Assembly (NCBI GenBank): GCA_021849595.1
Contig: JAJZSR010000007.1
Coordinates: forward strand, 1 to 38,634
DNA length: 38,634 nt
DNA from: Pseudomonadota bacterium
Lineage (GTDB): Bacteria; Pseudomonadota; Gammaproteobacteria; Burkholderiales; Thiobacillaceae
Direction: 5' to 3'
Below the pieces are notes generated by a model. That model ran no database searches, was not told the origin of the DNA, and worked only from the letters and a program-made list of their open reading frames with translations. The first letter of the stretch is position 1, and every line of letters begins with the position of its first letter. The position numbers and the translations under genes were made by a program. Below are positions 14,802 to 23,788 of this stretch, piece by piece.

Positions 14802-17432
14802 GGCCCAGTAATCCTTGCGGCACAGGCCGCGCATGTCGCAGCGGGCGCAGATCGGCTCGATGCCGTTGGCGGCCAGGCCGGCACCTTGCGCGAGTTGAGC
14901 GAAGATTTCGGCCAGGCGCGCGCCGTGTGCTTGCGCCAGGGGGGCGAGCTCGTCCTCGGGCAGGGCGTATTCGCGCAGGGGGCTTTCCTCCAGCCCGACA
15001 TAGGCCGCCTGGCGCACGCGCTCGGGGACGGCCAGCAGGGTATAGAGCGCGAGCTGGGCGTCTTCCTGCGGAGTATTGATTTTGTCGCGCAGCGCCTGAG
15101 CGCCCTGGGTCTTGTAATCCAATACCGCCAGCGCGGCCGCATCCGTATCCAGGCGGTCCAGGCGTCCGGCGAGTTCGAGCCCCTCTGCGAGCATCACCTG
15201 GAACGTGGTTTCGCCGCCGGCATAACGCCAGCCCTGCGCCTCGCGCGCCTTTTGCCAGGCGATCCAGGCGGGAATGCGCGCGCGCCAGCGCGCCAACCAG
15301 GCGCGCCCCAGGTAATGGGCCTCCAGGGCCTGGGCAAAGGCCTTTTGCGTTTCCTCTTCCAGCGCGGTGATGAGGACGGCGTCCGGCGTGTCTCCCAAAA
15401 ACGGGAAGCGGGTCTGGAAGGCCTGTAGGATGCGGTGCACGTATTCCCCGTAGTCGCGCTTTTCCAGTTGCGCGCTGATTTCGTCCAGGGGGGCCAGGCC
15501 CAGCACGTTCTGCGCGAAATAACGGTAGGGGCAGTCGAGCAGGGTCTGCGCTCCGCTCGGGCTGATGCGGCGCGGCAGGTAAGGGGTCGGAACGGCCGGG
15601 GCCGGCGTGGTGGTCGGCCCCGCGGGCCTGGCTGCCGGAACGGCGCTCTGGCGCAGATTGTCGCTCAGCAGGGACGATCCCCAGGCCGCCAGATGAAAGC
15701 TTTCCAGGCGCTCGATCCACGGGCTTGCCGCTTGCTCTTCGCCGGCCGGCGAGCGGGTCTGCCAAGTGACGGTGATCGCCGGGCTGTAGGCCAGCAGGGC
15801 CGCCAGATGGGCCTGCTGCACCGCAGCCTCGGACTCCCAAGCGGGCAGTCCCAGGCTCTTGCGCACCCGCTGGTTGAAAAAGGGGCTGACCCGGCCGGGG
15901 GCGGGCAGGCGCGCGGCGCCGGCGCCCAGGACGAGGACGGCGTCGAAAGGACGCGCCACGGCGCCGCCCAGATGGGTGAAGACGATGGGACTGGCGATGC
16001 CGCGATCGACGAAGCTTTCCTCTTCCAGGTCGGCGGCCAGCCCTCCGCGCCATTGCGCGAAACTGTAGCGCGCCGCATCGGGCGCCCATTCGCGCTCCAG
16101 GCGCGCCAGCCACGCCAGCCATTGAGCGCCGGCGGCGTCGCTCTCCAGCGCCGTCAGGGCGCCCAGGTGGGCAAGGCTGTCCCTGAGCCCCGCGATCCAG
16201 CGCGCCGCCGTGCGCGGCCGCAGCGGCAGCAGGGGCGCTGCGGCCTCGGCCAGGCGCGCCAACAAGGTGTGCGCCGCGGGGTTGGCACGCAGGCGGCTCT
16301 GCAACTGCGCCAGGGTGTCGGCGGGACCGAAGCGGCGCAGATTGAGTTCCAGGGCGGCCAGTCCGGCGCGGTGCTGCGCGGGCGCCAGGTCGGCGAGCAG
16401 GTAAGGGGATTTGAGCAAATCCAGCAACTGCTGATGGCGAAAATTTCCTGCCAGCGCATCCAGCCAGGCGGCGACTGCGGCGCTGGCGGCGGTGGTCGCG
16501 AGCTTCCAGCCGGTTTCGTCCGCGACCAGTATGCGCTCGCGTTCCAAGAGCGCGCGCAGGCGCCGGGCCGCCAGGCGATCCTGCGCCACCAGGGCGATGG
16601 CGCGGCGTCCCTGGACCAGCCACAGGCGCACTTGGGCGGCTGCGGCGCGCGCCTCGTCTTCCAGGTTTTGCGCGGCGTAAAGGCTCAGATGGTCCGCCAA
16701 CGGGCTGGCGGCGTATCGCTCCGCGGCGTCCCGGGCGCGCTCAAGAAGCGGTGCTTCGTCGCTCCAGGCCAGCGCCAGCGCCTGCCGCGCCGCGTGCTCC
16801 GGCCACGCCGGTCTATGTACCGGCTGACGTTCGGCGTAGCGGGCGAGAAAGATTTCCTCGGCGGCGCCGAAGAGCGTGTCGGGAAGAACGTACAGCGGCC
16901 CCTCGGCATGTTCGGCCAGCCAGGCCAGGCCGGCGAGATGCTGCGCCGCAGGGCTGTGCGTCTCGGCCAGCGCTTGCCATAGGCCATGCACCAGGCGCGC
17001 TTCGAATTCGAACACCGAGCCGGCCGGGGCGGCATAGGCGGCTGCCAGGGCCGCTTGCAGATCGGTGTTCGTGCGTGGCAGGGGCACGCGATGCAGGGTG
17101 AGTTCCTCGTGCAGTTCTAGAAGCTCGCCGCACATGGCCCACAGGGCGGCGGGATCGAACCAATCGCGGCCTTGCAGGGCACGGTAAAGCAGGGCGCGGC
17201 GCAAGCTGGCGGGTGCGGGCGGCCCGGCGGCGGGCGCCTGGGCCGCCCATTGGGCCAGCGGCAGCAGGCGCGGTGCCGCCAGCGCCGGCAAGTCGGCCAG
17301 ACGGGCCAGCGCGCGCCCCAGGGCGGCGCCGGCGGCGTGGTGGGGAACCAGGACGGTGACGGCGGAGAGATCCGGCAGGCGATGGCCCTCCGCCTGCAGC
17401 AGGGTCTGCGCCCAGAGCTCGGTGGGATCCAC
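14799..17432 (-). CDS. addB: AddB-like PD-(D/E)XK nuclease subunit of the AddAB recombination complex
   Basis: About 877 residues if the GTG at 17432 is the start; this places the typical opening (DPTELWAQ...LPDLSAVTVLVPHHAAG) at the N-terminus. The frame stays open upstream inside fdxA, and no clear Shine-Dalgarno decides, so the start is uncertain. The C-terminus has the nuclease core AVLDYKTQGAQ and a QxxxY element (QEDAQLALYTLL). Cysteines in LLDCPYRYFAQNVLG and at the end (ICARCDMRGLC) form the expected iron-sulfur staple. It works with AddA on broken DNA ends. It lies directly downstream of fdxA, 27 bp apart. Confidence 0.88.
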   Translation of the reverse strand: MDPTELWAQTLLQAEGHRLPDLSAVTVLVPHHAAGAALGRALARLADLPALAAPRLLPLAQWAAQAPAAGPPAPASLRRALLYRALQGRDWFDPAALWAMCGELLELHEELTLHRVPLPRTNTDLQAALAAAYAAPAGSVFEFEARLVHGLWQALAETHSPAAQHLAGLAWLAEHAEGPLYVLPDTLFGAAEEIFLARYAERQPVHRPAWPEHAARQALALAWSDEAPLLERARDAAERYAASPLADHLSLYAAQNLEDEARAAAAQVRLWLVQGRRAIALVAQDRLAARRLRALLERERILVADETGWKLATTAASAAVAAWLDALAGNFRHQQLLDLLKSPYLLADLAPAQHRAGLAALELNLRRFGPADTLAQLQSRLRANPAAHTLLARLAEAAAPLLPLRPRTAARWIAGLRDSLAHLGALTALESDAAGAQWLAWLARLEREWAPDAARYSFAQWRGGLAADLEEESFVDRGIASPIVFTHLGGAVARPFDAVLVLGAGAARLPAPGRVSPFFNQRVRKSLGLPAWESEAAVQQAHLAALLAYSPAITVTWQTRSPAGEEQAASPWIERLESFHLAAWGSSLLSDNLRQSAVPAARPAGPTTTPAPAVPTPYLPRRISPSGAQTLLDCPYRYFAQNVLGLAPLDEISAQLEKRDYGEYVHRILQAFQTRFPFLGDTPDAVLITALEEETQKAFAQALEAHYLGRAWLARWRARIPAWIAWQKAREAQGWRYAGGETTFQVMLAEGLELAGRLDRLDTDAAALAVLDYKTQGAQALRDKINTPQEDAQLALYTLLAVPERVRQAAYVGLEESPLREYALPEDELAPLAQAHGARLAEIFAQLAQGAGLAANGIEPICARCDMRGLCRKDYWA

Positions 17433-17458
17433 GACGTCCGCGCGCGGCGGCAGCGGGT

Positions 17459-17782
17459 TTATTTCTCCAGCAGGTGGCGTTTGTCTTTCACCTTGGCCCA
17501 GTCGTCGGCGTCGGCCGGCGGGTCCTTGCTTTCCAGCAACGGCTTCCAAGTGCGCGCCAGTTCGGCATTGAGGGCGATGAAGGCGCGCTGGTTTTCCGGC
17601 ACGTCGTCTTCGGCATAAATCGCTTCCACGGGGCATTCCGCCACGCACAAGGTGCAGTCGATGCATTCATCCGGGTCGATCACCAGGAAGTTGGGGCCTT
17701 CGCGGAAGCAATCCACGGGACACACGTCCACGCAATCGGTGTATTTGCATTTGATGCAGCTTTCGGTGACGACGTAAGTCAT
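17459..17782 (-). CDS. fdxA: FdxA-type 7Fe ferredoxin
   Basis: 107 residues. Cysteines at 9, 12, 17, 21, 25 and 40, 43, 46, 50 ([17 protein letters not shown] and [11 protein letters not shown]) give the [3Fe-4S] plus [4Fe-4S] pattern of FdxA, and the C-terminal helical extension ([21 protein letters not shown]) is typical of the class. It is a small soluble electron carrier. ATG 17782 starts at the conserved MTYVVTE. It is first in line with addB; the pairing may be only positional. Confidence 0.95.
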   Translation of the reverse strand: MTYVVTESCIKCKYTDCVDVCPVDCFREGPNFLVIDPDECIDCTLCVAECPVEAIYAEDDVPENQRAFIALNAELARTWKPLLESKDPPADADDWAKVKDKRHLLEK

Positions 17783-17857
17783 GGCGCAGGTCTGGTTGCA
17801 GGAAAACAAAAAAATTGTAGCAGGGCGGGCGGAGGTTGGAGCGGCCGGGCCGGCCCC

Positions 17858-17885
17858 TTGACAGCCCGGTACTGCCGGCTAGCCT
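17858..17885 (+). promoter_or_regulatory. Candidate sigma-70 promoter for the host-attachment-like gene
   Basis: TTGACA at 17858-17863 and TAGCCT at 17880-17885, 16-base spacer; the start point would be near 17892, about 36 nt before ATG 17928. Perfect -35, weak -10. Confidence 0.4.
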
Positions 17886-17927
17886 GAAAAATGTGAGGGC
17901 GCGTCGCCTTCGTCTTCAGGGGGTAGC

Positions 17928-18368
17928 ATGGCAACGACCTGGATACTTGTCGCCAATTCGGGGCTCGCCAAATTGTACGCAAATCATGGCATCAATAAGG
18001 GGGTAGCGCTGGTGAGCCGGCATCAGCATCCCGAGAGCCGGGGCAAGGGCATCGACCTGGTGAGCGATCGGCCGGGCAGCAACCAGGGGCATGGCAACGA
18101 GCACGGCTCTTTCGTGCCGCCCAATTCGCCCAAGGAGAACGCTGCCGACCACTTCGCCCTGGAGTTGGGCAGGCTGCTCGAGGAGGGCAGGGTGAAGAAT
18201 CACTATGAGCGCCTGATCCTGGTGGCCTCCACCCCCTTCATCGGGCGCCTCAAAGGGCATCTCACCGATGGTGTGCGCAAGCTCATCACCGGCAGTGTAG
18301 ACAAGGACTACACGGCGGCAAACGAACGGGAACTGGTCGAGCTGCTGGCCAATTGGGCCTATCTCTGA
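17928..18368 (+). CDS. Host attachment protein family (PF10116-like)
   Basis: 146 residues. MATTWILVANSGLAKLYAN is the characteristic N-terminal strand of the family (W-ILVA-S--A-LY), followed by a Gly/His-rich loop (RPGSNQGHGNEHGSFVPPNSPKENAADHFA) and LILVASTPFIGRLKGHL. The name comes from an Agrobacterium attachment protein; a real role in attachment is not established for most members, and the fold is related to release-factor-like BaeRF domains. No signal peptide, so cytoplasmic. It is a single-gene unit with its own promoter candidate. Confidence 0.85.
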   Translation: MATTWILVANSGLAKLYANHGINKGVALVSRHQHPESRGKGIDLVSDRPGSNQGHGNEHGSFVPPNSPKENAADHFALELGRLLEEGRVKNHYERLILVASTPFIGRLKGHLTDGVRKLITGSVDKDYTAANERELVELLANWAYL

Positions 18369-18393
18369 GGCGCGTCCCGGCTGTTCCACCCAT

Positions 18394-18422
18394 TGACGCC
18401 GCCAGCCGCCTTACTTAGCATA
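18394..18422 (+). promoter_or_regulatory. Candidate promoter for trxA
   Basis: TTGACG (18394-18399), 17-base spacer, TAGCAT (18417-18422), giving a leader of roughly 140 nt before ATG 18568. Five of six and four of six matches to the sigma-70 consensus. Confidence 0.45.
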
Positions 18423-18567
18423 AGAAAGGATTTTTCCGAAAACCCAGGCGTCTTGCCGGCACATCTTTGATTCCCCCCGCTTTTCCAGCCACCGTTGCCC
18501 GACGGCTTTCAGGCCTGGGGACGGGTTTTCCCTTTTCAGCCTTTTGCCTACGACAGCGAGGTTCAGC

Positions 18568-18894
18568 ATGAGCGAGCATATCCATTACGTTTCCGACAGC
18601 AGTTTCGAGCAGGAGGTCCTGCAGGCCGACCTGCCGGTCCTGGTGGATTACTGGGCGGACTGGTGCGGGCCGTGCAAGATGATTTCGCCCGTGCTGGACG
18701 AGGTGGCGCGCGAATACAACGGCAAGCTCAAGGTCTGCAAACTCAACATCGACGAAAACCAGCAGACGCCTCCCAAGTACGGCATCCGCGGCATACCGAC
18801 GCTGATGATCTTCAAGAACGGCAATGTCGAGGCGACCAAGGTGGGCGCCCTGTCCAAATCCCAGTTGACCGCCTTTGTTGACAGCAACATCTAA
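18568..18894 (+). CDS. trxA: Thioredoxin 1
   Basis: 108 residues, same length class as E. coli TrxA (109). The active site WCGPCK is at residues 32-37, the cis-proline is in [11 protein letters not shown] and the usual [16 protein letters not shown] context is intact. It reduces cytoplasmic protein disulfides with NADPH via thioredoxin reductase. ATG 18568 is chosen over an in-frame upstream ATG at 18544 because it gives the canonical N-terminus. It lies 97 bp before rho, the order common in many proteobacteria. Confidence 0.97.
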   Translation: MSEHIHYVSDSSFEQEVLQADLPVLVDYWADWCGPCKMISPVLDEVAREYNGKLKVCKLNIDENQQTPPKYGIRGIPTLMIFKNGNVEATKVGALSKSQLTAFVDSNI

Positions 18895-18919
18895 ACGCCG
18901 TTAATCTAGCTCCGCCTCC

Positions 18920-18938
18920 GCCGCCCGCTCCGGGCGGC
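18920..18938 (+). terminator. Hairpin in the trxA-rho gap
   Basis: GCCGCCCG-CTC-CGGGCGGC, perfect 8-bp arms, 26 bp after the trxA stop and 54 bp before the rho start. Without a U-run it may attenuate rather than end transcription; rho leaders are known to be autoregulated in other bacteria. Confidence 0.45.
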
Positions 18939-18991
18939 CCTTCCTGGCACTACCCCCATCTTTACCTTCCGCGTCCAGCGGCACTTCGTCC

Positions 18992-20251
18992 ATGCGACTT
19001 TCCGAAATCAAGCAATACCACGTGACCCAACTCGTGGACATGGCTACCGCCAACGGCATCGACAATGCCAACCGTATGCGCAAGCAGGAGCTGATCTTCG
19101 CCCTGCTCAAGAACCACGCCAAGAAGGGCGAAACGATCTACGGCGGCGGCGCCCTGGAGGTGCTTTCGGACGGCTACGGCTTCCTGCGCTCGCCCGACAC
19201 GTCCTATCTGGCGAGCCCCGACGACATCTACGTCAGCCCCTCGCAGATTCGCCGCTTCAACCTGCATACCGGCGATACCATCGAAGGCGAGATACGCATC
19301 CCGCGCGACAACGAACGCTATTTCGCCATCACCAAGCTGGATACGGTGAACGGCGAACTGCCGGAGACCGCCAAGAACAAGATACTGTTCGAAAACCTAA
19401 CCCCGCTGCATCCCGACAAGCCGCTCAAACTGGAGCGCGACATCCGCGCCGAGGAGAACATGACCGGGCGGGTGATCGACATCATCGCCCCCATCGGCAA
19501 GGGCTCCCGCGGCCTCATCGTCTCGTCGCCCAAATCCGGCAAGACCGTGATGCTGCAGCATATCGCCCATGCCATCACTGCCAACCACCCGGAGGCGGTG
19601 CTGATCGTGCTGCTCATCGACGAGCGCCCCGAAGAGGTGACCGAGATGACCCGCACCGTGCGCGGCGAAGTGGTGGCGTCCACCTTTGACGAGCCTGCCA
19701 GCCGCCACGTGCAGGTGGCGGAAATGGTCATCGAGAAGGCCAAGCGCCTGGTCGAGCACAAGAAGGACGTCGTCATCCTGCTTGATTCCATCACCCGCCT
19801 GGCGCGCGCCTACAACACCGTGCAGCCGGCCTCCGGCAAGGTGCTGACTGGTGGCGTGGACGCCAACGCCCTGCAAAAGCCCAAGCGCTTCTTCGGCGCC
19901 GCACGCAATGTCGAGGAGGGCGGCTCGCTCACCATTCTCGCCACCGCTCTCATCGACACCGGCAGCCGCATGGACGATGTGATCTACGAAGAATTCAAGG
20001 GCACCGGCAACCTCGAAATCCACCTCGACCGGCGCATGGCGGAAAAACGCCTCTATCCCGCCATCAACGTCAACCGCTCGGGCACCCGCCGGGAGGAGCT
20101 GCTCATGCCCCACGACAACCTGCAAAAGGTATGGGTGCTGCGTAAACTCCTCTACCCGATGGACGACATGGAAGCGATGGAATTTCTCCTCGACAAAGTG
20201 CGGGCGACCAAGAACAACGGCGAATTTTTCGACGCCATGCGCAGAGGTTGA
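18992..20251 (+). CDS. rho: Transcription termination factor Rho
   Basis: 419 residues, exactly the E. coli length. The N-terminal Rho_N domain ([17 protein letters not shown]) and cold-shock-like RNA-binding fold ([22 protein letters not shown]) precede the RecA-like ATPase: Walker A SPKSGKT near residue 180, [13 protein letters not shown], Walker [18 protein letters not shown], and the Q/R-loop region. It is the hexameric RNA helicase that ends transcription and acts at most genes that lack intrinsic terminators. ATG 18992 gives the standard N-terminus. Confidence 0.98.
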   Translation: MRLSEIKQYHVTQLVDMATANGIDNANRMRKQELIFALLKNHAKKGETIYGGGALEVLSDGYGFLRSPDTSYLASPDDIYVSPSQIRRFNLHTGDTIEGEIRIPRDNERYFAITKLDTVNGELPETAKNKILFENLTPLHPDKPLKLERDIRAEENMTGRVIDIIAPIGKGSRGLIVSSPKSGKTVMLQHIAHAITANHPEAVLIVLLIDERPEEVTEMTRTVRGEVVASTFDEPASRHVQVAEMVIEKAKRLVEHKKDVVILLDSITRLARAYNTVQPASGKVLTGGVDANALQKPKRFFGAARNVEEGGSLTILATALIDTGSRMDDVIYEEFKGTGNLEIHLDRRMAEKRLYPAINVNRSGTRREELLMPHDNLQKVWVLRKLLYPMDDMEAMEFLLDKVRATKNNGEFFDAMRRG

Positions 20252-20290
20252 GCAAGGACGCTTCCAGGCCGCGCCCGGCGCCGGCTCGAT

Positions 20291-20306
20291 CCCCGCTGGC
20301 GCGGGG
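20291..20306. terminator. Hairpin between convergent rho and the sensor kinase
   Basis: CCCCGC-TGGC-GCGGGG in the 76-bp convergent gap, with further GC-rich pairing potential (GGCGCCGG before it). No U-run, so a weak bidirectional terminator at best. Confidence 0.35.
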
Positions 20307-20327
20307 CCCCTCTCGCAACGGCGTTAT

Positions 20328-22271
20328 TCACGCGGCGGCTTTGCGTTTGTTTCGATTGAGGATGTGCATGAGCAGCGCGCGCAGGCGCGCGGGGCGCACC
20401 GGCTTGTGCAACACGGTGAAGCCGCCGGCGCTGAGCGCCTGGATGGTTTCCGGGGCGGTGTCGCCGGTGAGGATCACGGCCGGTATGTTGCTTGCCAGGC
20501 GCTCGCGCAGGTAGTTGACGACTTCGATGCCGTTGCGCGCGCCGGGCAGGCGAAAGTCGCACAGGATCAGGTCGGGCATGCGTTCCGCCAGGTGGGCGGT
20601 GGCGAGCGCGTCTTCCGGGCTCTGGGCAGCGATGAGATCCACGTCCCAGGAGTCGAACAATTCCTGCATGCCCTGCAGAATCGCTTTCTCGTCATCCACC
20701 AGCATCACCAGGGTGTCCGCGGGGAAACCGGCGTCCGCCGCGGGCGTCCGCGCCTCGTGTGTCAGTTCGGCCGAGCCCAGAGGGACGGCCAGGGAAAACA
20801 CCGAGCCTCGCCCCATTCTCGAGTGCACGCCGACGCGGCAGCCCATCAGGCGGCCCAGGCGGGATACGATGGCGAGCCCAAGCCCCAGGCCCTTGGTGCG
20901 GTCGCGCTCCGGATTGCCCAACTGGACGAATTCCTGAAAGATGCTTTCGAGCTTGTCCGGGGGAATGCCTTGTCCGCTGTCCCACACCTCGATGCGTATT
21001 TGGCGGCCGCGTCGGCGCCAGCCCACCAGAACGCCGCCTCTTTCCGTATAACGGATGGCGTTCGAAACCAGGTTGAAGAGGATGCGTTCCAGCAGCAAAG
21101 GATCGCCGTAGAGGTGGAAAGGCGCCGGACGGATGCGCAGGCGCAGTCCTTTTTCCGCGGCCAGGCCGGCGAATTGCTGGCGGATGCGTGCGGCCAGGCG
21201 GTCGGCGGCGAAGTGCTCGGGTTTGACTTCGATCACCCCGGCGTCGAGGCGGGAGATGTCCAACAGGCTGTTGAACAGGGTTTCCATGGCGGCGGCGGAG
21301 GCCTCGATGTGTTCCACCAGAACGCGCACTTCGGGGTAATTGATGCGCGCCTTCAAGGCCTCGACGAACAGGGTGAGAGCATGCAGGGGCTGGCGCAGGT
21401 CATGGCTGGCCGAGGCAAGAAAGCGCGATTTGGCCATGTTGGCCCGCTCCGCGGCCTCTTTCTCGGCCGCCAGGCGGGCGGTGGCGTGGGCTACGCGCAC
21501 TTCCAGTTCGGCCTGATGGGTCTGCAGCGCTTCCGCCATGCGGTTGATGCCTTCCGCCAGGACGCCGATTTCCCCGCTTTCGCCGTCCGGCACGCGTACC
21601 GCGAGCTCGCCTCCGGCGATGCGGTCCACCGCACGCGAGATGCCGCGGATGCGGCGCGTCAGGCGGGTGGAGAGCTGCCAGGCGACCAGGGCGGCGAGGG
21701 CGAGCACCATGAGCATGACGCCGCCGGCGCGCAGCAGGGTGCGGGTCTTGTAGGCGGTGATCGGCGCGGTGTTTATGCCGACCAGCGCATAGCCCAGGGT
21801 CTGCGGCGCGTACGCGGCGTGCAGGCCGAAGTCGGCCAGCGGCGCGGGAGGCGGCAGGCGGATGGGCTCGGCAGCGTAGATCATATTTTGCGTGGCCTTC
21901 CGGCCCTCGCGCGCCAACCTTTCCAGGGTTGCGTCCTGCGGCGCGTCGCCCGCTCGGACCAACACATGCCCGTCGTTGGACAGCACGACGGCGAAGGCCA
22001 GCCCGCCCTCGCGCCTTTCATCCGTCACCACCTGGGTGAGCAAGGCGAATTCGCCGCTGAACAGCGCATATTGTGCGTTCGCCGCCAGCAGATGGGCCGC
22101 TTGCATGGCGCGTACGCCCGCTTCGCGCTCGGTGGCCGTGACGCTGCGGTTGCTGAAGAACAAGGTGAGCGTCGCGGCGGTAAACAGCAGAGGGACGAGG
22201 ACGATGCTGAGGATGCGGAAGCGGATGCCGCCCCAGCGCCGTTGGCGGCGCAAGCCTTGGAGGTCAGGCAT
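20328..22271 (-). CDS. Hybrid sensor histidine kinase with C-terminal receiver domain
   Basis: 647 residues. Helix 1 (FRILSIVLVPLLFTAATLTLFF, about 18-39), periplasmic sensor region to about 177, helix 2 (GGVMLMVLALAALVAWQL, 183-200), HAMP (201-255), coiled coil, HisKA with phospho-acceptor H290 in ASHDLRQPLHAL, HATPase (NLVSNAIRYTE 400-410; WDSGQGIP; GLGLGLAIV), then a receiver (VDDE 525-528, D572, K623). The HDLRQPLHAL box is the form seen in kinases paired with NarL/LuxR regulators. ATG 22271 overlaps the regulator gene by 8 bp and so is translationally coupled. The terminal receiver may act as a phosphate sink or relay. The signal is unknown. Confidence 0.93.
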   Translation of the reverse strand: MPDLQGLRRQRRWGGIRFRILSIVLVPLLFTAATLTLFFSNRSVTATEREAGVRAMQAAHLLAANAQYALFSGEFALLTQVVTDERREGGLAFAVVLSNDGHVLVRAGDAPQDATLERLAREGRKATQNMIYAAEPIRLPPPAPLADFGLHAAYAPQTLGYALVGINTAPITAYKTRTLLRAGGVMLMVLALAALVAWQLSTRLTRRIRGISRAVDRIAGGELAVRVPDGESGEIGVLAEGINRMAEALQTHQAELEVRVAHATARLAAEKEAAERANMAKSRFLASASHDLRQPLHALTLFVEALKARINYPEVRVLVEHIEASAAAMETLFNSLLDISRLDAGVIEVKPEHFAADRLAARIRQQFAGLAAEKGLRLRIRPAPFHLYGDPLLLERILFNLVSNAIRYTERGGVLVGWRRRGRQIRIEVWDSGQGIPPDKLESIFQEFVQLGNPERDRTKGLGLGLAIVSRLGRLMGCRVGVHSRMGRGSVFSLAVPLGSAELTHEARTPAADAGFPADTLVMLVDDEKAILQGMQELFDSWDVDLIAAQSPEDALATAHLAERMPDLILCDFRLPGARNGIEVVNYLRERLASNIPAVILTGDTAPETIQALSAGGFTVLHKPVRPARLRALLMHILNRNKRKAAA

Positions 22272-22923
22272 GGCGCCCCGGATAGGGCCGGTCGTTGCCC
22301 GGCGTGGCCAAGCCCAGGCGGCGGGCGGCAATGACGGCTTCCGTGCGGTTGCTGACTTCCAGGGCGCGGAATATGGCGGCAACGTGGATTTTCACTGTGC
22401 CTTCAGTGAGCTGCAGGGCGCGGGCGATGACTTTGTTCGGCTTGCCTTCGGCGAGCAGCGCCAACACCTGGCGCTGGCGCGTGGTCAGGCTGATTTTCTC
22501 GCTTTCCGGACGGGCCGTTTCCTCTCCCGTCAGGGCAGGGGCCTCGGGGAAGAACATTCCCCCGCCGAGGACGCTGAGCAGGGCATCCAGCATGAGGGGC
22601 GCCGGGTAGGATTTGGGGATGTAGCCCAAGGCTCCGGCGGCGGCGACGGCCTTCATGTCCTGCACGGATTCGGACGCCGTCAGGACCACCAGAGGGATTT
22701 CCGGGAACTGCTGGCGGAAAGCCGCGACGGCCTCCTGGCCGGGCATGCCGGGCATGTACAGATCGACCAGCGCCAGATCCAGATCCGGGTGCTCGGCGGC
22801 AATGCGGAATACCCCGGGGAAGTCGGGCGCGTCGACTATCTCCACGCGCGCGCCCAGTTGGCCGAGTACGTGGCGTACCCCGTCGCGAAACAGCGGATGG
22901 TCGTCGGCGAGCAGGATTTTCAT
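22264..22923 (-). CDS. NarL/LuxR-family response regulator
   Basis: 219 residues. The receiver domain has acidic pocket DD7-8, phosphorylation site D54 (LALVDLYMPGMPG), T in VLTAS, and K in YIPKSY. A linker (about 125-148) leads to a LuxR-type helix-turn-helix, LTTRQRQVLALLAEGKPNKVIARALQLTEGTVKIHVAAIFRAL. It is the first gene of a two-gene unit with the overlapping kinase, which is almost surely its partner. Targets are not evident; the divergent neighbour is the hairpin/terminator segment at 23059-23118. Confidence 0.95.
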   Translation of the reverse strand: MKILLADDHPLFRDGVRHVLGQLGARVEIVDAPDFPGVFRIAAEHPDLDLALVDLYMPGMPGQEAVAAFRQQFPEIPLVVLTASESVQDMKAVAAAGALGYIPKSYPAPLMLDALLSVLGGGMFFPEAPALTGEETARPESEKISLTTRQRQVLALLAEGKPNKVIARALQLTEGTVKIHVAAIFRALEVSNRTEAVIAARRLGLATPGNDRPYPGRHA

Positions 22924-23058
22924 GCCGCTGGGTCTCCAGAGTTCTTGGCGTGCAAGTGTAACAAGAGGCGCTGTTTACCACGAAAGAGATATAGCGCCCC
23001 CCTCCCGGCCTGTCTACGATGCATATCAGCGTGCATGTGCATGCCAGTTCTCCGCAAC

Positions 23059-23118
23059 GAGACGGCGCCAGCCGTCTCCTCCGGTTGGCCGAGCCCCCCA
23101 AGGGTTCGGCTTTTTTTT
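23059..23118 (+). ncRNA. Candidate small RNA 3' end or attenuator: hairpin plus intrinsic terminator
   Basis: A perfect stem GAGACGGC-GCCA-GCCGTCTC (23059-23078) is followed after 9 nt by a canonical intrinsic terminator: 9-bp stem 23088-23096/23102-23110 with one G-U pair, CCCAA loop and eight T (23111-23118). No gene lies upstream on this strand before the divergent regulator at 22923. The transcript is therefore either an sRNA of up to about 150 nt or a terminated leader of the nudix gene starting at 23216. No firm promoter was identified. Confidence 0.5.
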
Positions 23119-23215
23119 GTGCGCGGGTATCATACCCCGGCGCGCGCAATTTCGCGCACGCCGCCCGTGCACCGGCATCCTTGCGCGCCCGCCCGGCCGC
23201 GATCACGCCTCCGCC

Positions 23216-23764
23216 ATGAGCAAGCACACCGACCTCGACGAACACACACTGCAATCGGAAACGGTTTTCCAGGGACGTCTGCTGCACGTCAAGCGCGACC
23301 GCGTGCGGTTGCCCAGCGGCGCGGTATCGTCGCGCGAATACATCGCGCACCCGGGCGCCGTGGTCATCCTTGCGCACTTCGACAATGGCGACGTGCTGCT
23401 GGAGCGTCAACACCGCTATGCCCTGCGCAGGGATTTTTTCGAGCTGCCCGCCGGCAAGCTGGGCCCGGGCGAGGACGCGGAGGACTGCGCGCGCCGCGAA
23501 CTGGCGGAAGAAACCGGCTACGCCGCGGCATCCTGGCGCCGTCTCGCCACGCTTTATCCCTGCATCGGCTATTCCGACGAGAGCTTGGCCTATTTCGTCG
23601 CCGAAGGCTTGCAAGCCGGAACGCCGCAGCGTGACGACGACGAATTTCTGGAAGTGCTGCGCCTGCCTTTCGCGCAGGCTCTGGCCTGGATACGCGATGG
23701 CCGCATCTGCGATGCCAAGAGCGTGGCGGGCTTGCTGCTTTTGCGCGAAGGCACAGGCGGATAA
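23216..23764 (+). CDS. Nudix hydrolase, ADP-ribose pyrophosphatase-like
   Basis: 182 residues. A complete Nudix box is present: G80-x5-E86-x7-R94-E95-L96-x-E98-E99-x-G101. Before it comes the ADPRase-type strand pair (GAVVILAHFDNGDVLLERQHRYALRRDFFELPAG), and 16 residues after the box lies a proline region (LATLYPCIGYSDE), which fits ADP-ribose/nucleoside-diphosphate-sugar hydrolases. It would clear ADP-ribose and related nucleotides. It is 24 bp before hemE and probably co-transcribed. A terminator about 98 bp upstream may govern its expression. Confidence 0.9.
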   Translation: MSKHTDLDEHTLQSETVFQGRLLHVKRDRVRLPSGAVSSREYIAHPGAVVILAHFDNGDVLLERQHRYALRRDFFELPAGKLGPGEDAEDCARRELAEETGYAAASWRRLATLYPCIGYSDESLAYFVAEGLQAGTPQRDDDEFLEVLRLPFAQALAWIRDGRICDAKSVAGLLLLREGTGG

Positions 23765-23788
23765 AATGAGATTTTGACCGAGTCAGTC

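Noticed and set aside
15435-16982. 515-codon open frame on the plus strand opposite addB
   Set aside because: It is the antisense shadow of addB in high-GC DNA; the composition is Arg/Gln/Gly-rich with no domain, and the minus strand carries clear nuclease motifs.
20364-22334. 656-codon open frame opposite the sensor kinase
   Set aside because: Antisense shadow without recognisable domain; kinase and receiver motifs are intact on the minus strand.
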